A program made the position numbers and the translations under genes. A DNA stretch of 20,880 nucleotides from a virus. The stretch spans positions 1-20,880 of IMG/VR virus record IMGVR_UViG_3300028822_000039, one strand, 5' to 3'. Each line of letters begins with the position of its first letter. The first letter of the stretch is position 1. Below the pieces are notes generated by a model that saw only the letters and a list, made by a program, of their open reading frames with translations, ran no database searches and was not told the DNA's origin. Below, piece after piece: positions 1 through 8,784 of this stretch.

Positions 1-2246
1 GTACCAGCCGTAATAACGGTAGCTCGAACGTCTACTAAGTTCATACCCCCTACTGCCGCGGGGATTTCAATGTACCCTGCACCATCGCCTGTCTCTACGT
101 CTGTAGTGTAATCAAAGCATGTGATACCAACTGACTTGGTACCAGCCGTAGTGGTTGGTAGTCCACTATCCACCGCATCCCCATCAGCGTTCCATTCTAC
201 TAGGTTGCCGTTAGTACCGGCTGTTCCTGATACGACGGCTGCGTCTGCACCGGTTTTGTCTGACTCGTCAATAATTTTATTTCCCTCTACTGCTATCACG
301 CCAGCACTCTGTCTAGTGATAGTTGTATCAGACGCGCCAAAATTGATTTCTCCTGCTGCCGACAGAAAGATATGTGAGTATCCAAGTGTGCTTGATCCTA
401 GCGGGTAAGTATCGTCAAGGCTAGGTACTATACTGCCTTGCACGGATACTCCAGAAGAACCCTTTCCACGAATACGCAAGGGTATGTTAGTTTCTGATCC
501 TTCAGGTCTCAATATTGGACCGGTACCTGATTCTCCTGCGGTAATACTCAAGTGGTTGCCAGAGCCGTCGTTGTCCAAAAATTCCAAAATACTTGTACCA
601 TCTTTTGCAAAAATAGCTGCGTCACTCAATGTAACTGATGAATTTTGTATTTGTTTTCCTGTTGTTGAGTCAAAACGAGCTATAGCATTATCAGTAGCCG
701 AGGCTGGACCAACCACATCACCAGACCCGCCAGCGGGGTCATCTTTCCAACCCTTAGTACCAGAACCATCAGTACCGTAGACTTTGTTATTGCCAGGGCT
801 GGCTTCGTCACCGACTAGTTGTGCTTCGTTAGTGTCAACTTCGATAGAGTTTTTAACGTCCCCTGAATCTAGTGTGTAATCAGTAATATATCCAGCATCA
901 TTAGTAAGCTCGGATATGTTATCACCTGATTGCAGGGCAGAGTCTGCAAGGTCAAGTGAATCGTTAACACTGGTAGATAACTGACCTTCTGCAATCTTCC
1001 CAAAAGCCACATTACCAGAACCGTCACGCCGTAGTGCTGTATTATTTCCTGCGCTTATGTTACCCACAGTGCCATTTCCTGAACCTGCTCTACCTACTAC
1101 TGAGTGAGCTGTACCACTAGCAAGGTTGGCAAACGGTAAACGACCTGTAACGTGTGAGGTTAGGTTGATAAGTCCAAGAGTGATAGTTTGACCTAGAATC
1201 GTAAGGTAGTTTGGTGTACCTGCAAGGGTAACTGGCGCATGGTCAGTTGATACACCTACATAGGCACTACCAGTCCAGCGAAATAGCTCGCCTGTGTCTT
1301 CGGCTAGGTAAAGTTTGTCTGTGTCACCTGTTGCTGGAAAGGCTGCTTCATTAGCGTGTACTGAGAGGTTATCAAAGGCGGTAAGGTCGGGTTGGTTAGA
1401 CAGGTCGTTGTAGTCGCCTGATGTTGCTACGTCTGCAAGTCCAGTGATAGTAGAGGCAGCCTGGGTCCCTGTATGGTTAGCACGGTCAAACGCATCGTCA
1501 GCGATACCTTGTGGGTCGTATACCGCCTGGGTCATGTCACCAGAACCAGACACAGTGTTCGGTGCCCATGTACCGTCAGCTTGCTTAACCATCACCTGAC
1601 CAGCTACTGCGTCTACGGTGTCTGTGAGATCAGATGTTGCGTATGATTTAGAAGCCTGGATGCGTCGTTCAATAGACTGCATGTTGTTATCCAGTCGCTT
1701 ACCAACTTCTTCACCCAACTCTCCCCGAACAATCTTAGTTGTCTCTTTGATGATAGTCTTTGAATCAGCGTCTTTACCGGGTGCTCCCTTTTCTCCTTTG
1801 GGACCCTTGGGGCCAGCTACACCAGCAGGACCTTGTGGACCGGCCGGACCAACGATAGACTCACCAGCGGGGCCAACTTCTCCTCGGTCACCCTTATCTC
1901 CCTTCTCACCCTTGGGTCCCTGTGGACCTGTGATTGAGTCCCCCTTTTCTCCCTTAGGTCCTTGTGGTCCCTCTGGCCCCTCCAAGTTCGTCATCAATGA
2001 ACTAAAGATATTAGCCATCTTAGCTTGTGCTTCCAGACTAGGCTTGATAGCAGCGATAGTATCCTCTGTCGCCTTCATAGACTGAAGGATCTGAGCTTCT
2101 TGATTCTGCTCAATCTCGTTGAGTTTCACCGCAGACGCTTCAGTATTCGCGTCAACATTGTCGAGTGACTCGTTAGTTTTTAATCCGTTCTCAGCAATAG
2201 CTTCGAGTTCGACGTTATTGTCTTCTGGTAGTTGTTCAGGGTTCAT
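1..2246 (-). CDS. Collagen-like phage tail fibre / adhesin (3' end beyond the window)
   Basis: Open minus-strand frame from an ATG at 2246 to the left edge, 748 codons without a stop, C-terminus missing. Residues 1-85 are acidic and helical. Residues about 90-159 form a collagen-like run of G-X-Y triplets ([21 protein letters not shown]), then a short helical stretch ([15 protein letters not shown]), then a long Ser/Thr/Gly/Asp-rich beta region. Near the left end, [15 protein letters not shown] followed by [12 protein letters not shown] resembles repeats seen in many phage tail-fibre and neck-appendage proteins. Collagen-like segments in phages form trimeric shafts, so the inferred role is a fibre used in host attachment. 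It is the last gene of the visible structural run and has its own extended -10 box 11 bases before the ATG. Assignment as a fibre is good; receptor and exact position on the virion are unknown. Confidence 0.85.
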   Translation of the reverse strand, partial: MNPEQLPEDNNVELEAIAENGLKTNESLDNVDANTEASAVKLNEIEQNQEAQILQSMKATEDTIAAIKPSLEAQAKMANIFSSLMTNLEGPEGPQGPKGEKGDSITGPQGPKGEKGDKGDRGEVGPAGESIVGPAGPQGPAGVAGPKGPKGEKGAPGKDADSKTIIKETTKIVRGELGEEVGKRLDNNMQSIERRIQASKSYATSDLTDTVDAVAGQVMVKQADGTWAPNTVSGSGDMTQAVYDPQGIADDAFDRANHTGTQAASTITGLADVATSGDYNDLSNQPDLTAFDNLSVHANEAAFPATGDTDKLYLAEDTGELFRWTGSAYVGVSTDHAPVTLAGTPNYLTILGQTITLGLINLTSHVTGRLPFANLASGTAHSVVGRAGSGNGTVGNISAGNNTALRRDGSGNVAFGKIAEGQLSTSVNDSLDLADSALQSGDNISELTNDAGYITDYTLDSGDVKNSIEVDTNEAQLVGDEASPGNNKVYGTDGSGTKGWKDDPAGGSGDVVGPASATDNAIARFDSTTGKQIQNSSVTLSDAAIFAKDGTSILEFLDNDGSGNHLSITAGESGTGPILRPEGSETNIPLRIRGKGSSGVSVQGSIVPSLDDTYPLGSSTLGYSHIFLSAAGEINFGASDTTITRQSAGVIAVEGNKIIDESDKTGADAAVVSGTAGTNGNLVEWNADGDAVDSGLPTTTAGTKSVGITCFDYTTDVETGDGAGYIEIPAAVGGMNLVDVRATVITAG

Positions 2247-2257
2247 AGGTTGACTAT

Positions 2258-2266
2258 ATTATATCA
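2258..2266 (-). promoter_or_regulatory. Extended -10 promoter of the collagen-like fibre
   Basis: Minus strand reads TGATATAAT, a perfect TATAAT with the TG of an extended -10, and no clear -35. Eleven bases separate it from the ATG at 2246, so the predicted transcript start leaves a leader of only about 4 bases. No Shine-Dalgarno is present. It lies in the 115-base gap after the upstream gene's stop. Confidence 0.6.
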
Positions 2267-2284
2267 CGGGAGTAGGGTTGGGGT

Positions 2285-2365
2285 ATGAGTATCGAGCATG
2301 TTGTATCTTTTGTATTTATAGCTTGTTTGGCTATTTATTTCGTATACCTAAACGGTTTCCGCTAA
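2285..2365 (+). CDS. Possible 26-residue hydrophobic peptide in a gap
   Basis: A plus-strand ATG at 2285 opens a 26-codon ORF starting MSIEHVVSFVFIACLAIYF and ending in TAA at 2365. Residues about 5-22 could form one membrane span. A G-rich stretch (GGGTTGGGG) lies just before the ATG. The ORF occupies the only gap in this part of the minus-strand run and overlaps the last 4 bases of the neighbouring gene in antisense. No plus-strand promoter is evident. It may well be chance; it is listed because it is too short for routine ORF calling. Confidence 0.15.
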   Translation: MSIEHVVSFVFIACLAIYFVYLNGFR

Positions 2366-5300
2366 GGTAGCTTTGGTAATGTGGGTAATGTGGGTAATCC
2401 AGCGCCACCAGCACTCGGTAGTTTTGGTAGTGCGGGTAATCCGGATGTTGTAGTACCGCTTTCTTCAACCCCATCTTTATAATCTTCTTTTTGGTCTCCC
2501 CTACCAAACCACCAGTAGTACAGCTTTCCTCCTCCAGGTATGCTCTGGACGGCTTCTGACTTATACTTCTCCCCCTCAAGAGGTCCTCTTTCGTAAGTTT
2601 TATCTTCTTTTATATTGTATACATCCCGACCGATCCGGTCAGCTATAGACGCTGGGGGTAGTAGCCTCTGAAGCACAGCAAATCCAACCCCTCTTTCGCG
2701 TGAGTTGTAAATGTCGTACTTAGATGCTCCAGCCAGACGATATAAGTTATCTACAACACGATCACTTGGTGGTGTATCTCTTCCAAGGATAAAATCTTTA
2801 ATTTCATCCGCAGTTGCGTTAGCGAGCATAAACGCTGCCGATAGCCTTAAGAAATTTTGGGTAGCCTCCACTCGTTCTTTAGCTGTACCACTAACCATTT
2901 TATCTAACGCCTCTCGTCGGAAGATGTCGAACTGCTTGAGGGTAAAAGATTTAAGCATGTAGAAGATACGCCCGTTAGGAGCTTCGAGATACTTTTGTGG
3001 CATTTCTGATTTGGCTAAGGGCTGGATGTCGAGCAGCCGGTTGAAGTGAACCTCTTTGGTTCGTTGTGTAATAGCACCCTGTCGCAGCTCCTCAAGAGTA
3101 CGAGCGGCATCAACATCATCAAACATATAATACAGGTCAGAGACAAGTTTATCGTCTTGCTTCTGTGCGAGTTTAGTCAACTTCAAACGACTTCCCTCTA
3201 GGAAAGTTTCCTTTCCTAGACGGTCAATCTGTTCCATTCCTACATACTTAAACACTTTTTCTAGTGCCTTAGAGGTTTTGGTTGGGTTATCAAACTCTTG
3301 CCCAATACGCTCAATTCCTAATGATTCTTTTGTCATTTGGTTTTTCCTTGCGATTGTCCCCCCTACTCCCTTAAGAGTGTTGTAGTAACCATTTTTGTAC
3401 GCTGAAAAAGCTAAATCACCAATCTGTGTAATAGCGGATATTGGGTTACCCATGGTTGAGATATATTCGAGGTCACGGTACGCTGCGACCAGTCCGTTCA
3501 TACTGCCCTTTTTAAAGCGTGATTGCAGTATCTTTGTCACCTCTTCTTCCTGTAGTGCAGTTATATCACCATCAGAAACCAACTTCATTACGTATGCTCC
3601 GATACTATCTTGAGTGTTAAATGCAACCACTTCTTTTGTGTTTGGGTTTGTCGTGATGACCTCACCCCTGATTTCCTTGCCAAAGAACCTGCGCCCTTCA
3701 ATCTCATCGGTCATTTTATGAATGTATGTCAGAAACGCTGTATTACTGTTTTCATAGAATCGGTTTAGGTCAGATCCGATTGTTTCTATTGTACGAGCTT
3801 TTGTAGCACCAGGGCCAGCAAGAGTTACCTGATTTCCATAACCACGCAAAAGGTTGTTGGCAATAGACGACAGCTCTTCTTCAGTAAGGTCTGTGTATTT
3901 AACACCCTTTTCTTCCGCTTTAATAGTAATCTGTTTTTTAATCTCACCCCAATCTTTTCTTCCTCGCAGATACTGTGAAAACTCTGAAGGGTTTTTTACT
4001 TGGCGGGGGAAGTAGTCACCTCGGTATGGTACGTCTAGCCCAACCTTGTTGGCATCATCAATAATCTCATCAAGAACCTGACGAGCTTCAGCCATTTCTT
4101 TTTGCAACCCGTACTTTTGAGTAATAGCATCAAGGACGTCTGCATCTCCATTTTTTTGAGCAAGGTCAAAAACTGCCCTGTCATTAGGTGACATTTTCTT
4201 AGTTGCCTCGAAGAGGGGTAGTGCTTTCTGTAGTCTTTGTTGAGTTATGTCTCTTGTGCGAAACTCAAAATTTCTTAGCTTGTATTTAAGTTTTGGGTTA
4301 ATCCTGCCTAGTCGAGAAGAAATTGGGGTAAGTAATTCTCCAGTAAGACGTTTTGCACCCAGAGAAGGTGCCTTCTCAGCCATCTTAGCCATCAGTGTGT
4401 CCCCTTGAGCTGGTGATGGTGTAGCCTCGTATTTTTGCATCCCGGTCTGAATCACCGCATCAGGATTGTCCGTATTGCGAGGTGTCCTTGGCAGCCTTGG
4501 CAACTGGTTTATTGGGGTGCGTGATACAATCTCCACACCATCAGGAAAAAATTCTGATGTCACATCTTTTATACGGACATTCTCAATGCCATTTTGTCGA
4601 GCTGCTTCAAGTATGTGTCGTCCGTCAACAATATCAATCGAACCGTCTTCAATCACCCGAACTTCTACTGGACGTTCTGGCACTTCACCTTTTTTTAGAT
4701 TTGTGGATTGTTCTTTTATTGAATTGGATCTAATACCAGATTTGTTATTCTCAAGAGAGTTTTTTGCAAGTTGTGATAACTTAACGGTTGGTATCGTTCC
4801 ACCTTCAACCCGAGTAACGTCAGCGACACCGAAAGCTGTCTTGGGTAGCACTTGATCTTCTATGTACCTAGCTTCATCAGCCGCATCAAGAACTTTTGCT
4901 TGTTGTGCGTTTTTTGTTCTAACTACATCCTGAGCAATACTAGTTGCATCATCAGCAGAACGGACCGGGGTCATTGGTGTATCTGGAGAATCAGATCGAA
5001 CCACTGGTGTCTCTACCACCTCATCTGCCGTCCTCGCTACTGAAGAAGGTTGTGCCTGTCTACCTTTAGTAACAGGTTTGTATGGCCCCTTCCGAGCAAC
5101 AGATTCTCCTGTGGCCGCTTCACGGAATACGGCAGCTATAGAGGCGTCATCATTTGCATCTACTACCTTCTTTCCTAAGTCATACCGTTTAATAACATCA
5201 TCAGAAACACCTGCCTTTTTAAGGATGACTACAGCATCATCTAGAGACTTTGTTGTTCTTGCTAACTTCTGGCTTTTTGCAAGGTTTTTAAAAATAGTCT

Positions 5301-5895
5301 TAAAGGTTGCAGATGCTCCTCCTCCAGTTGGAATATCGGCGGCAGCCAATCCAAGCCCGATGGCAGCTGTACCTGGAGTAAACTTACCTTGATTTTCCTC
5401 AGTCCGAAAGATGTCTTGTAAGTCAGCTGCTTCACTATAGGCACTAAATTCTTTATCCCCAAATACAGTACGGCTTAATGCTGACCTGTTTGGGTCAAAA
5501 GTTGGACCAGCGGGGGTAAATTCACCAGCCTCTTTAGATGCTTTGTAAGTCTCAAGAGCTGTTGCTGGGGTTGAGATTGTTGAAGCTACACCCCGAGCAA
5601 AACCTTGAGCTACCCTACCTATGTTTTTAGGAATGGCCTTTGCTGTACCGACAGCCATTCCTGTCCTTGTTGCTGCAAAAGGCACATCAAGCCCCATGTC
5701 TCTTAGTTGAGTCCTCGTCTCCCCCATTGTCTGTCTCTTTCGTGGAACCTGAACAGGTACCGGCTTACTAGCGTCTCTGAGCATTTGCCGGTGAGGAAAA
5801 GCAGAATCCAACATACCAGAGTATGTTTGTTTTTTCTTGCTTACTGGCTGATACCCAGCTTGTTTTTTGTTTCCACTTACTGGTTGGTATGCCAT
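2362..5895 (-). CDS. Large internal virion (ejection) protein candidate with a ParB-like motif
   Basis: 1177 residues, the largest gene here. It starts with a duplicated YQPVS motif (residues 3-7 and 15-19) in a basic tail. Residues about 365-450 resemble the ParB/sulfiredoxin N-terminal fold: a PVEVRVIEDG strand and then DGRHILEAARQNGI, with DGRH at 424-427, close to the DGRHR-type nucleotide-binding motif. The remainder is mostly charged and helical. The C-terminus ends in Pro-Leu repeats (LPALPKLP, LPTLPTLPKLP). Large helical proteins encoded after the nozzle in podoviruses (T7 gp14-16 type) are packaged in the head and ejected with the DNA; that role is inferred from position, size and composition. 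It starts 12 bases after the preceding stop with no Shine-Dalgarno, consistent with translational coupling. Phage structural origin is fairly certain; the exact function is not. Confidence 0.7.
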   Translation of the reverse strand: MAYQPVSGNKKQAGYQPVSKKKQTYSGMLDSAFPHRQMLRDASKPVPVQVPRKRQTMGETRTQLRDMGLDVPFAATRTGMAVGTAKAIPKNIGRVAQGFARGVASTISTPATALETYKASKEAGEFTPAGPTFDPNRSALSRTVFGDKEFSAYSEAADLQDIFRTEENQGKFTPGTAAIGLGLAAADIPTGGGASATFKTIFKNLAKSQKLARTTKSLDDAVVILKKAGVSDDVIKRYDLGKKVVDANDDASIAAVFREAATGESVARKGPYKPVTKGRQAQPSSVARTADEVVETPVVRSDSPDTPMTPVRSADDATSIAQDVVRTKNAQQAKVLDAADEARYIEDQVLPKTAFGVADVTRVEGGTIPTVKLSQLAKNSLENNKSGIRSNSIKEQSTNLKKGEVPERPVEVRVIEDGSIDIVDGRHILEAARQNGIENVRIKDVTSEFFPDGVEIVSRTPINQLPRLPRTPRNTDNPDAVIQTGMQKYEATPSPAQGDTLMAKMAEKAPSLGAKRLTGELLTPISSRLGRINPKLKYKLRNFEFRTRDITQQRLQKALPLFEATKKMSPNDRAVFDLAQKNGDADVLDAITQKYGLQKEMAEARQVLDEIIDDANKVGLDVPYRGDYFPRQVKNPSEFSQYLRGRKDWGEIKKQITIKAEEKGVKYTDLTEEELSSIANNLLRGYGNQVTLAGPGATKARTIETIGSDLNRFYENSNTAFLTYIHKMTDEIEGRRFFGKEIRGEVITTNPNTKEVVAFNTQDSIGAYVMKLVSDGDITALQEEEVTKILQSRFKKGSMNGLVAAYRDLEYISTMGNPISAITQIGDLAFSAYKNGYYNTLKGVGGTIARKNQMTKESLGIERIGQEFDNPTKTSKALEKVFKYVGMEQIDRLGKETFLEGSRLKLTKLAQKQDDKLVSDLYYMFDDVDAARTLEELRQGAITQRTKEVHFNRLLDIQPLAKSEMPQKYLEAPNGRIFYMLKSFTLKQFDIFRREALDKMVSGTAKERVEATQNFLRLSAAFMLANATADEIKDFILGRDTPPSDRVVDNLYRLAGASKYDIYNSRERGVGFAVLQRLLPPASIADRIGRDVYNIKEDKTYERGPLEGEKYKSEAVQSIPGGGKLYYWWFGRGDQKEDYKDGVEESGTTTSGLPALPKLPSAGGAGLPTLPTLPKLP

Positions 5896-5907
5896 AAACT
5901 TAAACTT

Positions 5908-7359
5908 TTACTGCATCATTTCTAAAATCTCTTTGTCGTTGTACCCAGCTTTTCGATACGCCTGGATACTTGATTCTAAGGAATTAAGGTATGCTTCTGT
6001 GTCCACATCTTTCAAGTTCCACAGACCTTCTCCCATATCTCCAAATCCTGCGGCTGCGGCTGCCTCCTCTAAGCCAGATCCTGAGAAGGTGCTTCTAAAG
6101 TAATCTTTTGTTAAAAACTCTGGTACAGATGATTCTTGTCCGTATACACTTTGGAGTGCCGCTATTTCTGATTCTGTTGCTCCGGCTGCCCTTTCATTTT
6201 TAATAACTTCCTGTAAACCATACTCTGCTACACCTGCTGCTAGAACCCCAATATCTTGTTGGCTCCACCCTCCACCCAAAAGTGTCTGCTCATCAGTATT
6301 GGAGAAACCACCAAAAGAATCTTCTGACCCTGTCCCTGGTTTATATGTTTTAGGAATCTTTCTTACCACATTACCATCCGCATCGACAATAACATCACCT
6401 TCTTTAAGGATGGTTGGCTTATCTTGACCTTCTGCAACTAAGTTCCCAGCAGAGTCGTAGCGACGTTGTCCAGCTGATAGTGTAAATGACTCCCCTTGCG
6501 CTGCCGCCTCACTAGCTGCTTTCTGTTGTGCGTACTCTGCAATGATGTCGTTTGATTTTAGACCTGAGCCTTGGAGCATTTCTACCAGTTCTTCTTCAGA
6601 GAACTGGCTTGGGTCGTATCCTTGGGCAAGCATGTCAGATACGATAGATTGCCGGTACGCGTCACGCCGTTGGTCTCGGTTTGCTAAATAGTTCATGTAC
6701 TCACTAGCCCCAGCTTCACGAGCTTCTCGTTTAGCACGGATTTCGTCTTGTACGGCTGACCGGACGGGTCCCATAATAGACCCAATAGCTGCGGTTCGTT
6801 CAGCTTGAATACCCCGATTGATGTCGGTGTTAAAGCCTTGTACTTTGTTTTTTTGTGACGCTGCAAAGTCAGACCCAAGGAGTCCTCCTCGCGCTGCGCC
6901 AGCTCGCTGTGAACCTAGACGACCTTGTCCTTGAATACGTGCTTCGTTTAATAGTTGGTCGTACACTTGGTTGGTCGCATCAATCTCAGCTTGGTAGAGC
7001 TTCATTTGGTTTCGGGTTGCTGCGCGTGATGCCGCTGCTTCGTCAAATGGCTCTGGACGGTATGGGTCTTCGTAACCTGACGTAGCAAAACCTGCACCTT
7101 CAGATGCTTGTCGTTGATTTAAAATGTCTTGAATCCGGAGCGCTTCTCCTTTGATACCTTCTAAAGTTTCTCCGATGGTTGGTTGAGGTGCTACACCTGG
7201 TTCTACTGGTGAGGCTGTTGGGGTAGGCATCGGAGCTGGTGCAGGTGTTGGAGTAGGTGTTGCCAACGCAGGGTTGTAGCCACTCATCGCTCCTCCGTCG
7301 AGAGTACTCATTCCTGCTGGTGCGTTCTTTTCGCGGTCTGTTAGGTTGAGAGGGTCCAT
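5908..7359 (-). CDS. Putative internal virion / structural protein with a Pro-Thr-rich N-terminus
   Basis: 483 residues. Residues about 30-60 form a flexible Pro/Thr/Ala segment (TPTPTPAPAPMPTPTAS). Residues about 70-290 are highly helical and Ala/Gln/Arg-rich, including a Gly/Ala/Arg patch (GSQRAGAARGGLLGS). A small beta-like segment follows (DVIVDADGNVVRKIP), then a C-terminal region of short helices ending in EILEMMQ. I recognise no enzyme motif. It begins one base after the stop of the glycine-rich fibre and is followed after 12 bases by the 1177-residue protein, so the three are probably co-transcribed. Its position between nozzle/fibre and a giant helical protein suggests a smaller internal virion protein acting with that partner during ejection (inference). 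Confidence 0.65.
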   Translation of the reverse strand: MDPLNLTDREKNAPAGMSTLDGGAMSGYNPALATPTPTPAPAPMPTPTASPVEPGVAPQPTIGETLEGIKGEALRIQDILNQRQASEGAGFATSGYEDPYRPEPFDEAAASRAATRNQMKLYQAEIDATNQVYDQLLNEARIQGQGRLGSQRAGAARGGLLGSDFAASQKNKVQGFNTDINRGIQAERTAAIGSIMGPVRSAVQDEIRAKREAREAGASEYMNYLANRDQRRDAYRQSIVSDMLAQGYDPSQFSEEELVEMLQGSGLKSNDIIAEYAQQKAASEAAAQGESFTLSAGQRRYDSAGNLVAEGQDKPTILKEGDVIVDADGNVVRKIPKTYKPGTGSEDSFGGFSNTDEQTLLGGGWSQQDIGVLAAGVAEYGLQEVIKNERAAGATESEIAALQSVYGQESSVPEFLTKDYFRSTFSGSGLEEAAAAAGFGDMGEGLWNLKDVDTEAYLNSLESSIQAYRKAGYNDKEILEMMQ

Positions 7360-7360
7360 A

Positions 7361-8764
7361 TTATGAGTAGTATTCGGTTACTATTACGATTCCTGGTGCG
7401 CCAGCGCCGACACCTGGAGTAGCATTTCCATCAGAACCACCTGAACCACCTGAACCATACCCTTTTCCATCTTTTCCGCTAAAGTTACCAGAAGAGGCGG
7501 AGCTAGTATCTGCTGGGGCACCCCCTCCGAAACCAAGCATTGAATTACCTCCTGAACCGCCCTGAGAGTGGTCCCCCTGTGCACCCTCATTTCCGTCCTG
7601 ACCTGGTATATTTATATCTCCACCACTCGCTGAACCGCCAGTTATTCCGCTTGCTCCATTGCCCTGTACGGTGGTGTTATTATTTGTAAATGAAGAGTTA
7701 GCAGTAGCAGCACCAACAGTTACTGTTTCTGTAGAATCTAAATCAGAAGCAAGTATAAGCTTTTTTGAATACCCACCAGCCCCGCCACCATCTCCACTAG
7801 ATGTACCATTAGCACCACCACCCTGCACCTCAACAACAATATATTTAAGTCCAGCATCTTTTGTCCATGTACCTGACGATGTGAAGGTCACTACTTGAGG
7901 CGTAGGGAAGTATGTACCATCTTCAATAGAATCAATAATAGTTTTCTCAGCAGTAGTAACTGTTTGTGGGTTACGCGGAATCATCAATAACTTAGTAGTA
8001 GAAAGTGCTACTCCAATAGCTTGAGGGGTTGTTCCTTCGGTAGTTGTATACGCCCCCGCTGTGTTACCAGCGTAATATGTTGAACCAGCAGTTAATCCTG
8101 TGGTGGTGTGGGTACCTGAAATCTGGATACCGTTTGAAATACCTGCACCATCAGTTCCTGCTCCTAGTGCAATACCAAGTTGTACTCCTTCGACGGTAGC
8201 AGCAGTATCAGCGTCAGTTTTGTACCACTCTTGGTCAGAAGTCTTGAAGTAAACCAGGTCACCAGCAGCAACCGTTTCACCAGCGTTACCCGCAATAGTC
8301 TGGGCGTCAAACGCAACCGTACCACCGGTAATGTTGTCCAGTACGTATCCTACAGTAGCAATCTCGTCACGCGCTGAGAGAGTTGGCTCTGCATCGTACA
8401 CTAATGGGTTGGACCCATCTAACTCCACCTGTCCGCGCAAAATATCCGCTACTCGTTGCAAAGTGGCGAAGTTGGTAACGATACAAGGCGCTCCAACTCG
8501 GTGAGCACGAACAGCACCGGTAGTTTCAACTCCTTGGCGTGATACTGACTTTACTTCAGTGATGTTGGTGCCGTTCAGCTGACCAATAAGGTACTCTTTG
8601 TTAGAGGTCCCTGAGTCTAGGGTAAAACAGTACTTCCCAGCAGGGAGAGCTTCACCGTCATCATCTACTGACACGTTTACAGAAAATGATTCGTCACCAA
8701 CTGAAATCGCGGTTGTTACTTGAAGTTCTAGGTCGGCGATTGCTAAAGGAATTTGATTGGCCAT
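7361..8764 (-). CDS. Tail fibre / receptor-binding protein with a glycine-rich tip domain
   Basis: 467 residues. The N-terminal 115 residues are a beta-rich region (MANQIPLAIADLELQ...) resembling phage fibre bases. The middle (about 150-270) has repeated AGDLVYFKTSDQ- and AGSTYYAG-type beta motifs seen in phage structural proteins. From about residue 292 a C-terminal domain begins with TFTSSGTWTK, continues as VVEVQGGGANG, carries long Gly/Ser/Asn/Asp runs and closes with APGIVIVTEYY. That arrangement is common in glycine-rich phage fibre tips, some of which pack as polyglycine helices and bind receptors. It lies between the nozzle gene and the internal virion proteins. The start at 8764 is supported by an extended -10 box 9 bases upstream. 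Host recognition is inferred. Confidence 0.75.
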   Translation of the reverse strand: MANQIPLAIADLELQVTTAISVGDESFSVNVSVDDDGEALPAGKYCFTLDSGTSNKEYLIGQLNGTNITEVKSVSRQGVETTGAVRAHRVGAPCIVTNFATLQRVADILRGQVELDGSNPLVYDAEPTLSARDEIATVGYVLDNITGGTVAFDAQTIAGNAGETVAAGDLVYFKTSDQEWYKTDADTAATVEGVQLGIALGAGTDGAGISNGIQISGTHTTTGLTAGSTYYAGNTAGAYTTTEGTTPQAIGVALSTTKLLMIPRNPQTVTTAEKTIIDSIEDGTYFPTPQVVTFTSSGTWTKDAGLKYIVVEVQGGGANGTSSGDGGGAGGYSKKLILASDLDSTETVTVGAATANSSFTNNNTTVQGNGASGITGGSASGGDINIPGQDGNEGAQGDHSQGGSGGNSMLGFGGGAPADTSSASSGNFSGKDGKGYGSGGSGGSDGNATPGVGAGAPGIVIVTEYYS

Positions 8765-8773
8765 ATTTTTATA

Positions 8774-8782
8774 ATTATATCA
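8774..8782 (-). promoter_or_regulatory. Extended -10 promoter of the glycine-rich fibre
   Basis: Minus strand reads TGATATAAT in the 20-base gap after the nozzle gene's stop, 9 bases before the ATG at 8764. The predicted transcription start is within about 3 bases of the start codon, so the mRNA would be nearly leaderless. The motif is identical to the one at 2258-2266, before the other fibre gene. Confidence 0.6.
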
Positions 8783-8784
8783 CA

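Noticed and set aside
121-780. Two plus-strand ORFs near the left end
   Set aside because: They overlap the continuous minus-strand fibre frame and have low-complexity Ser/Pro/Ala composition.
1618-2085. Plus-strand Pro/Gly-rich ORF of 155 codons
   Set aside because: The minus strand encodes G-X-Y collagen triplets; the repeats read in antisense give Pro/Gly triplets automatically.
2331-2579. Minus-strand ORF overlapping the end of the 1177-residue gene
   Set aside because: Its Tyr/His/Pro repeats (DYPHYPHYQ) are the frame-shifted reading of the Leu-Pro repeats at that protein's C-terminus.
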